The notes beneath the pieces were generated by a model. The model saw nothing but the letters and a program-made list of their open reading frames with translations, had not been told where the DNA came from and made no database searches. From Syncephalastrum monosporum B8922 (lineage: Eukaryota; Mucoromycota; Mucoromycetes; Mucorales; Syncephalastraceae), in contig JNEN01000919.1 in the NCBI GenBank assembly GCA_000697355.1, forward strand, positions 186,001 to 250,000: a stretch of DNA of 64,000 nt. The letters are read 5' to 3'. Made by a program: the position numbers and the translations under genes. This document shows, piece after piece, positions 56,028 to 64,000 of the stretch (its first letter is position 1; the number at the start of each line of letters is the position of its first letter).

Positions 56028-56269
56028 GTCGAAAACGAGCGTAAGAAAAGAAGGAGGAAGAACAAAGCCTTTCTCTCTTTTTCGTTAAAAAAAAAAAGTC
56101 TGTATTACCATTTAAGGTTTAGTGGCCAGGGCCCGAACTGCCTCCGGAACGCAGCAACGACAGAGTTACACTTTTAGAACGCAATAACCAACGGAAAGAG
56201 AGCGGCTAAATAGCCGGTGTCTATACATACACGCTACGGGCCGGTTTATTAGTATTCGAATCATGGTGG

Positions 56270-57155
56270 CTATTCGAAAACGGGTAGACTTCGGATAAAC
56301 CGGTCGACGGCGATACGGAAGAGCTCGTTTGAGATATTGCCTGGCGGAGGCGGGGCATTGGTACTGGCAGCACTTGCGGTGAAAGCCGCGTTGCTTCCAT
56401 CCTGGTGCGGCTGGTCACTAGGCAGGAGGCCCTGGCTAATCTCCCAGCGGGTATCATCGAAACGCATCAGACCATTCTTGACCACAAACTCGACATATAA
56501 CTGCACGTAGATTTGCTTGAGAACCGCTCGCAGCGAGTCCGTGTTGGGGTCCGAGTTCATGACGAATTTGAGGCCGGACGGTGTCTCGTAATAATGCAGT
56601 CGGTACGTGGATGTGCGGTACGAAATAAATCCTTCTTGCCTAGTAAACCATTAATCATTTTTTGCTCTTTTTCTTCTCTTTCTCAGCGTATCTCTCGCGC
56701 TTTCACTGGTAGTAGCCTGTTGATTATTACCCTGCCCCCAGTTTGCGTACAAAGTTACGCAAAGAGAATATGACACCGTAGACGAGTTTGGCTTCTTCCT
56801 CGATAGAGATCATGCTGCCGGCGGCCAGACCACTTGTGGTGGGTTGTGTCTGTAAGAGTCGATCGTCACCACGAGCAACGGAGGATGAGGTGGGCGTGTT
56901 GGTGCTGCTCGTCGGAGCACCTCCGCCCGCACTCGAAGACGCTGGGCTCGAGGCTGAGAAGCGAGAGGAGGACGTGGTCAGGCCGCCGAGACGACTGCCG
57001 CTGCCGGTCGTGTTTGGATTAGCAGCGTTACTGCCGGACTGACTCATGCTCGTTGTGTTCATCCCACCGCTCGATCCTTGCGCTTTGTGGCTCCATTTCT
57101 GAAAGTAAATGCACTGGCAATGCCGGTCGAAAATGTACAAATTGTGAATGGTCAT
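56270..57155 (-). CDS. BET5: TRAPP subunit Bet5/TRAPPC1 with a long internal insert
   Basis: Exons 57155-56731 and 56639-56270; 264 residues compared with about 145-160 in relatives. The longin-like fold begins MTIHNLYIFDRHCQCIYFQ, resumes after the insert with EEEAKLVYGVIFSLRNFVRK, and continues SYRTSTYRLHYYETPSGLKF and QIYVQLYVEFVVKN, typical for TRAPPC1. The insert of about 85 residues (roughly 26-112) is Ser/Gly/Thr/Asn-rich and disordered, placed between the first two strands. A second low-complexity insert with a Pro run (NAPPPPGNI) lies near the C-terminus. TRAPP is the tethering complex and Rab1/Ypt1 exchange factor at the Golgi. Confidence 0.92.
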
Positions 57156-58620
57156 CACTGCAAAAGAACAAGAACACGACAAGCACAAAGGCACAGACCG
57201 AAAGTCCTCTATCCACCCCGCTCCACACTTTTTTGCCTGATTTCGCCCTTCTCTAATCCCGACAACGAAGAAATTGACTACCTAAACGTATCGTAACTGT
57301 CTAATCTTACACAAAATAACGGGCAAGGACTTCAGGCTGTGCAGAACAGAGCGCTCGGATGAGACACACTGGACCAAAGTATTCACTATCGAAAGAAGAA
57401 GTGTATAATACGTACTGCAGTACACAACGATAGCGAGGTTGACATAGATGACTCGCCGAAATAGTATAGCTGGGTCATACCGAAAGGCTGAAAAAATTCA
57501 GGTGGAGGAAAGCGCACATACGTGGCAAAAGGAACGCGTATTTTGGATATTAATGGCTGGTACTGGTAGGCAATATGAATGTCTATCTGTGAAATGTCCT
57601 TGCTGCGTGTTTTGAGAGTGAGTATACGTATCTTGTTTTATAGGCTCCACTTCCACCCTGTGGGCTATCACACATATGATAAAGACATAATAGGGCCGTC
57701 GTACTTGAATGATATGAGGTAACACTGACAACGGCAACGACGACGAATAGCATATGTCTAGCGAGATCTTCATTACGTAGCACCCTCTATACCAGCAGTA
57801 TAGCTTATTTTTTGGGAGCCCTCTATGCGTTCACTTGCACCATTGAAAAAGAAGGCGTCTTTGCATAAGTTTGTATAGAAACGTCTGAGAAACAACGAGA
57901 ATGTCAATTATTTCTTCTCACGCCACCTTGCTTAGGTGTGTCAATGTTTACCATTTGTAATTTCCAGTATGGCTGTTTGCATTGGTAGCAGCAGCACTAA
58001 GCGTCGTGCAACATAGCATCGATGTCCATCGGTGTTGTGTCTTCTTACAGGATACACGTTTTGAAATTCTGCAGTGGACCATTCTGTCGAAAGATTCTAT
58101 CAGCGACCGGGTGCCAGGAACATCGCACCCGTCTTTACGAGGGACCCAGACGTGGATCTACGCGTCAAAAGTTCGTAATTATCAATCTGTCAGGTATGCG
58201 CAAGAGCACTGGGTATAAGGTGAGCCATACCTTGTCATCGGCAAGAGAGGGTATTGATGGATAACCTTGATAATTTTGGTTGTATGTACAAATGGCGCAA
58301 ACATGTTTATGTTTGAAAGCAAATAACCATGGTAGCAGCTAAATGAATGGCCACGTACCAGGTGAGATCGTGTGAGCAAGCAAGTAAAAGAGACGAGTGG
58401 ACATCATATTGTATAGAGCAGACAAGGTCCGAAGGATCGGGCTGTACGTGTGTAAGACGATAAGAAATCATAAAGGATTGGGATGCATGCCCGGCGCTCG
58501 GTCAAAGAAGTTTTGTGTCACCGCAGACCTGCAGCAAAATCACCCAGTGCTGTTTTTTCCTCTCGACGGCACACCACTCTTCTTTTCTCTTTACACATAC
58601 TCTCAACCGCTCTCACTCCC
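57156..58620. other. Gene-poor divergent region of 1.5 kb
   Basis: Between BET5 (-) and the M20 gene (+). The stretch 58020-58230 has a Cys/His-containing open frame of about 80 codons without recognisable homology. The last 100 bp are pyrimidine-rich before the M20 start. No RNA gene seen. Confidence 0.5.
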
Positions 58621-60561
58621 ATGGCTGGCCCAGAAGACGCTCCCACTTCGTGCTTTGGCAACCTCTTTTCTGCGTTTCGCAAAAACAAGCAGCGCTCGGT
58701 GACGCGTGCTCAGCGGTCTGCTCGACCCGCCTCTTCCGCTGCGTCTGCTGCTCCCGCTTACTCGGAAAAGCTGCCCGCCTACGAGGAGTGCATGTCTCAG
58801 GCAAGTAAACACGCGCGATTGCCAGCCTGTGAAATGACGTCTCATGTCTACATGCTCTTCTTTAGGCAATGGAGCAACTCGACGTAAAGACGGACACCGA
58901 GGCTGAGAACATAATCCACTCGGCTATCGACAAGATCTCGACGGAGCTTCGCGAGATCAGCTTGGACGTAAGTCGAATGACGCGCCATAGTGTATCTAGC
59001 TCTGAACTGCTGTCTACACAGCTTCATAGCCATATGGAGACCGGCATGGAGGAATACCACGCGCATGACCTTTTGACGGACTACCTTGAGAAGAAGGGCT
59101 TTACTGTCACACGTCATGCTTATGGTATGGAAACCGCTTTCACAGCCGAGTACAGCTGGGGTGAAGGCAAGCGCGTCGGCTTCTGCACCGAATACGATGG
59201 CCTGCCTGGGTAAGTTATCGCACTACCAGTCACATTATTCGCACTACATTGAGCACTCATCGCTTCTTCCCATAGCCTTGGTCAGGGATGTGGCCACAAC
59301 CTGATTGCCATCAGCGGCCTGGCTGCCGCTGTCGGACTCAAGGCTTTGTTGGAAAACGGCAAGGCTTCGGGCAAGGTCGTCCTGTTTGGTACTCCCGCTG
59401 AAGGTAAACCGATGCAGATAGGTCACACAAGACCACAAACTCAATCGCCCATATTGTTATTTAGAACTCTCCATTGGCAAGATTATCCTTGTTCAGCGGG
59501 AGGCCTTCCAAAAGACTGTCGACGTCTGCTTGATGCTTCATCCTGCGTATGCTGCAACAAAAAGAAAAAGGCAGGCAACCATGCTAATATACCATTCGCT
59601 GTGTATATAGGGCTTACCACGCCGACAAGGCTGGCATGATTGCTGTAAATGACGTCCATGTCCGCTTCTATGGCAAGGCAAGCCATGCTTCTGCGGCACC
59701 TTGGGAGGGTATGGAAGGTTCACAGTCACCCATTTTATCGCTCAACGTGGTTCTCTAGGTGTTAATGCGCTGGACGCTATGGTGCAGCTCTGGAATAACA
59801 TCAGTATGATGCGCCAACAACTCATGCCTACGGACCGGTACGTTTTTTTTTAATATACCAGCACGCATCTATTTAACTGGCTCTATCTAGTGTCCATGGC
59901 GTCGTTGAAGATGGTGGCAAAGCCGTAAGTGAGACGACAATAGACTTTTCTGTAACAAAAACTGATTTTTTCCGGATTTCTAGCCGAATGTCATCCCCGA
60001 CTACACCTCGGCCTTCTTCTTCATCCGTACCACCAAGTACCAGCAGATCGGTCGTCTAATGGAGAAGATGGAAGCATGCTTCAATGCAGCTGCGCTGGCA
60101 ACAGGCTGCAAGGTTGAATGGACCTGGCGTCCCATTGGCGTCACTAAAGGTAAAAAAAGGCAGTATGAACCACGGATAAGCGTTTAGTGACACATTGGAT
60201 GCTTTTAGATGTCGTTCAGAACAGTGTGTTTGCTGAGAACTATGTGAAGAACATGAAGAAGTTTGGCATCGAATTCTTGACACATGCCGAACAAGAAAAG
60301 GCCGCAGGAGGCTCCACTGATTTCGGCAACACCTCCTACGTTGTGCCTTCCCTTCACCCCATGTACGGCATTCACACCGACGCTGCTAATCATACGATCG
60401 AGTTCACTGCTGCTGCCCGTACGCCCCAAGCGCACGAAGATACCATCATTGCATCCAAGTGTATCTCCATGACCGGCGCTCAGGTTCTCTTGGATGATGC
60501 CTTCTACCAAGCGGTAAAGGCCGATTGGGAAAAGACAGTGCCCCCGGAGGAGAGACGTTAA
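58621..60561 (+). CDS. M20-family metallo-amidohydrolase (PM20D2/AbgB-like)
   Basis: Exons 58621-58800, 58866-58967, 59022-59209, 59276-59403, 59465-59546, 59611-59708, 59759-59837, 59891-59924, 59984-60149 and 60209-60561; 469 residues. After a Ser/Ala/Arg-rich N-terminus, the M20 core has FCTEYDGLPGLGQGCGHNL (metal-binding Asp and His), GTPAEE (catalytic and ligand Glu), the lid domain KASHASAAPWEGVNALDAM and TSYVVPSLHPMYGI near the last ligand. PM20D2-type enzymes cleave dipeptides or N-acyl amino acids. The first intron begins GCAAGT and is the third clear AG|GCAAGW site of the window. The N-terminal 55 residues may be a targeting or disordered extension. Confidence 0.93.
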
Positions 60562-60795
60562 GTTCATAAGAAATAAGATATCAGTTGTTGTATACTATTC
60601 ACCTACATGCTGCCGCGCATTATTGCTGAAATGCTGTACTACTTGCTGACATGAGAGATGGAAATGAAGCTTTAGTGGGAGACGAAAGCACATGAGGGAT
60701 GATTGGGCGACAGTGATACGAGTTGACGTGTAAGAAGATAAAAAGTGAACTTTTAAAGAAGAAACAGAGTCTATAAAGTAAATTTTTCTAAAGCT

Positions 60796-63700
60796 CTAAA
60801 GGCCATCCTTGGTGATAAGTGACACCATAGCAGCCACAACCTTGCTTGACGCAACTAAAACGAAGGATATAAGCACGACCGTATACAAAGATATCTCTTC
60901 CACCTACCATCTGCATTCGGGTTTTGTATCTTGACGTCCAACTCAGCCAAAAGCAAGCGTTTCAGTTGGTTCACAAGAACGCCAATGCGTGCCCAGGCAC
61001 GGAACTTGATCCAGCCATCCGAGCCTACTGTTAAACCTCGACCAAAGTGATCCACGCCCACACGACCGCCAAAGAAGAGAACGGCGTAGTTGGGTACTTC
61101 TGTGCCATCACGGATGAAGACCTTGGACGTTGCGACGCGCGAAAAGTAAGTCAGGAAGGCCGAGTTGTAGTTGTTGTTTTCAAACAAGACAGAGGCCGGG
61201 TGCAGGAAGACACGACCTACCGAGATTATGAGCCAAGAGAAAACAAACATATATAAGTGCGTATCAACATACCATCCTCTTTGGTATAAAACTTGATCTC
61301 GCGTGCTTCTTTCTCGCGCTCGACCGCGCCGCTGATCAGCTTGTCGTACTTTGTCTCCGGCATGCGAATCTTGGCCAGGTTTGGGTTCAGGCCGCCAAAC
61401 ACGACGGCCTTGATCAGACTGGTATTGGACGCATTGATGTTGTAGTCGTCTTTGCACGCTCGGTCATAGAACCCGATATCAGCGAGCGCATCCGCATATT
61501 GACGCCGCAGAGACGAGATTTCATTGAGGGTGGGGAAGGACAGGAAGTTTTCGTCGCAAACGCGCCGGGCTTCCCGCATGCCTTTGGACTCGATCGCCTT
61601 TTGCCACTGCTCGAACGCCTTAGCGTCCGTGATCCAGTCGCTCTTACCCGTGAAGAACTGGGCGCGGCATCGTTTAGCCTCATCTCGCTTGTCCATGGAC
61701 GCGCTAAAAGGGCTCTTGAGCGACATGGTGGCGGCAATTGTCAGCACTGGATCGAGACAGCGGAAAATCGAGCCAAACAAGAGCATTTTGCTGACACGCA
61801 AGTCGGCTGGGATCGAGGCCTACGGCAGGTGTGAGATATTACATCACTTCATGGAGATTCACTTACCATATGTTTACCAAGTGGTGTCATATCACCATGC
61901 TCGTCATCCGTGATAGCCTCAACCATTTGCAGAGTCCGAATAGCCGTATCGAGTGTTTGTATGGAAGGAGGATCGATCGCCTGCCGAAGGAAGGCCTTGA
62001 CATCCTTTTCTCCCATGGCCTTGACCTGAAGACACAGCTGCTCAAGCGGTGTGCGCAAGAGCTCCGGTAGCTGCTGGGCACTCATCTTGCGCGCCTCTGT
62101 ATCGCGCGTGAAGAGTTTGTAGCATTCACCTGGACGCGTACGACCGGCACGACCGCGTCGCTGCTTACACGAGGCGCGTGAGGCCCAGGTCTCGACTAGT
62201 CGCATCATGTTGTTGCTGACATCGTATTGAGTCTCCTTGACACGTCCGGCGTCAATCACGTAGACGATACCATCAATGGTGATGGATGTCTCAGCCACGT
62301 TAGTGGCCACCACGATCTTGCGTACGTTGGGCGGTACTTGCTTGAACACGCGGGTCTGTTCCTGTGGCGAGAGATTTGCATGGAGTGGCAAGATTTGTAC
62401 CTCTTCGCCGGGTGGAATATGATCCTGCAGCGCCTCCATGCACCGCTTGATCTCCATGGCACCTGTGCACACACATTTAGTACGCGGCATCAACATCATG
62501 TCAAGAGGCATACCTGGCATGAATATCAGAATCGCGGGCTTAGGTCCCTTGACGTCTTCCGTCACGATAATGTGCTTGACAACCTGGCCCGCGAGATCAT
62601 AGTCAATCTTGTCCTGGTTCCGGTAGCGCGCCAGGGTTTGTACTGTGCGCTCGTCATAACCTTGATCCATGAGTTTGATTTGCCACTCGGCCAAGTCGCC
62701 TCTGGTTTCCTCCTTGGGATCTTTCCTTGGCATGGGCATTCGAGACACAAATGATGAAGCGCTGATGAAGTCTTCCAGGTAGCTATACGATCGCGTGAGC
62801 ATCCTATGATTCATAAAAACCGCACTTACTGGTCTTTGACAGGATGTGTGAAACCTGGAATCTCGACCGTAGGCGCGCCACCAAAATAATCAGCAAACAG
62901 CTGCTGATTGATGGTGGCACTCATAAGAACAACCTTGATATCTTTGCGTCTCTGCAGCACGCGACGCAAGATAATAAGCAGAAAGTCACTGTCGACTGGG
63001 ATGGATCGTCAGTTCAAAGCGCCAGCGAAAATGTTAGCTTAATTACTTACCTGAACGTTCGTGGACTTCATCGACCAAGACGTGACTCACGCCTTCCAGC
63101 TGAGGATCGCTTTGCAAGCGACGCAGCAATACACCAGTCGTCACGAATTGAAGACGCGTGTCTTTGGATGCCTTGGTGTCACCACGGACAGCATAACCAA
63201 CGGTCTGACCGACTTTTTCGCATCGCTCAGTGGCGACACGGTCAGCGACACCGATAGCGGCCACCTTTCGCGGCTGCGTACAAATGATATTGCAAGTAGC
63301 ACCACGCCCATTGGAGATCTCCTCGTCCAAGATGAATTGCGGCACCTGCGTAGTCTTACCACAACCCGTCTCACCACTGACGATGGATGTCTGGTTTCCA
63401 TAGACTGCTTCGAGTACTTTGGCTTTGAAGCCATCCGCCGGTAGCTTTTCCCGCACACCTCGAATGGATGCGTTGTATTGGTCCGACGCATGCATCTTCT
63501 CGAGGTCCTCCTTAAGACGCTTGGAGATAGCTTCATTTTCAGCGGCTGACAATCGGCTTCGCTTGGGTTTGCGTTTTTTGCTGTTATCCACGCGCGGCGC
63601 AGCGAGCATGGCCATCGACATGCCCTCGGTGATCTCGCGCAGCTTGGGTGGGTTGGCCACGATGCCATCGATATGCTCTTGCAGCCACTCGACGCAAGTG

Positions 63701-64000
63701 TAGATCAAGGGCATACCAACGGTCGCCTCGGCTTCAAGCACAAGGCCCTTGATCACAGACAACTTGAGGTACGACGGCATATCTTCACACTGAATAGTCA
63801 TCAGTGGCACCGTGTAGGGGTAGTTGGATCCTTCGGGTATGATGACATCCAGAGTCAACTTCTTCCAGGGCGCTTCCAACTGAACCGAAATGTGTTCTTC
63901 GTCCTTGTCCTTTTCTGTACGATGCTGGACGCGATTGCCATAGATGGATCCGAGCGCTTCAAGCTCTTCTTTCCGCATATCTTTCAGCTCTTCCGCGTCA
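60796..64000 (-). CDS. RWD-domain DEAH-type RNA helicase (DHX57-like), 5' part outside the window
   Basis: Exons 64000-63051 (continues upstream), 62995-62830, 62782-62514, 62462-61867, 61819-61273, 61216-60908 and 60854-60796. The visible protein starts with an RWD domain (EELEALGSIYGNRVQ ... GMPLIYTCVEWLQEHI), followed by the helicase core: GETGCGKTTQVPQF (Walker A), DEVHERS (motif II), LMSATIN, LIFMPGAMEIKRC, ATNVAETSITIDGI and QRRGRAGRTRPGECY (motif VI), then the winged-helix/ratchet region and OB-fold (HPASVLFENNN, FLTYFSRVATSKVFIRD). RWD plus DEVH is the DHX57/YLR419W arrangement; the missing N-terminus may hold UBA or CCCH domains. Function in RNA or ribosome metabolism is expected but not defined. 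Confidence 0.9.

Noticed and set aside
58022..58264. Open frame with Cys/His pattern in the BET5-M20 gap
   Set aside because: Single, irregular Cys/His spacing and no neighbouring exons; could be chance.

Overview
This window is nuclear DNA of a filamentous fungus, most likely an early-diverging one (Mucoromycota, probably Mucorales). Reasons: dense protein genes with many 45-110 nt introns (up to 15 exons), canonical GTRNGT donors plus several GC donors, pyrimidine-rich promoters, long T/A tracts, and protein families that fit fungi (SAGA Ada1, Ies2, JEN carboxylate carrier, Ups2, Hul5). The taxonomic call is inference; no marker such as rDNA is present. I saw no rRNA, tRNA, CRISPR array or intact transposon.

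Layout. 1-1.66 kb: 3' part of an M28/glutamate-carboxypeptidase-like membrane protein with lost catalytic residues (-). 2.97-4.57 kb: pseudokinase (+). 4.97-8.99 kb: HECT ligase Hul5/UBE3C (-). 9.17-11.66 kb: INO80 subunit Ies2 and a tandem BTB-T1 protein (+). 12.4-14.4 kb: a small Cys/His protein and a ten-finger TFIIIA (+). 14.5-19.2 kb: roadblock dynein light chain, SAGA Ada1, epoxide hydrolase (-). 19.6-19.86 kb: a 60-residue two-exon gene (-) sharing a 41-bp divergent promoter with DUS3 (+, 19.9-22.5 kb). 22.6-26.06 kb: Icp55 peptidase and NASP/Hif1 histone chaperone (-). 26.26-26.95 kb: riboflavin kinase (+).

26.95-30.48 kb is gene-poor and holds at most decayed sequence. 30.5-32.9 kb: JEN-type carboxylate transporter (+). 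34.2-36.8 kb: LisH-CTLH-WD40 protein (+), followed by a degenerate copy of its own 3' end. 37.5-39.95 kb: triple-SH3, proline-rich, coiled-coil adaptor of CIN85/CD2AP design (+). 40.08-46.83 kb: a minus-strand run of TTC36-like, LTV1, NUP85 and an intronless GT32-like glycosyltransferase. 46.8-48.7 kb is empty. 48.7-52.5 kb: bZIP (+), SYF2 (-), SEL1-MYND protein (+). 53.0-54.64 kb: a SUN-domain membrane protein with about seven tandem 26-residue hydrophobic repeats (+). 55.3-57.2 kb: UPS2 and BET5/TRAPPC1 (-). 58.6-60.6 kb: M20 amidohydrolase (+). 60.8-64 kb: 3' part of an RWD-DEVH RNA helicase (-).

There is no operon or pathway cluster: neighbours serve unrelated housekeeping roles. Shared themes are chromatin and transcription (Ies2, Ada1, NASP, TFIIIA, bZIP), RNA (DUS3, SYF2, LTV1, helicase), nuclear envelope (NUP85, SUN) and mitochondria (Icp55, Ups2). 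Several pairs are divergent over short gaps (41, 143, 178 and 196 bp). The most unusual items are the SUN repeat protein, the M28 and kinase homologues with lost active-site residues, the unlabelled 60-residue gene, and five predicted GC-AG introns. Exon limits were set by hand from GT/GC-AG sites and reading phase; all spliced models below keep frame, but single boundaries may be off by a few bases.
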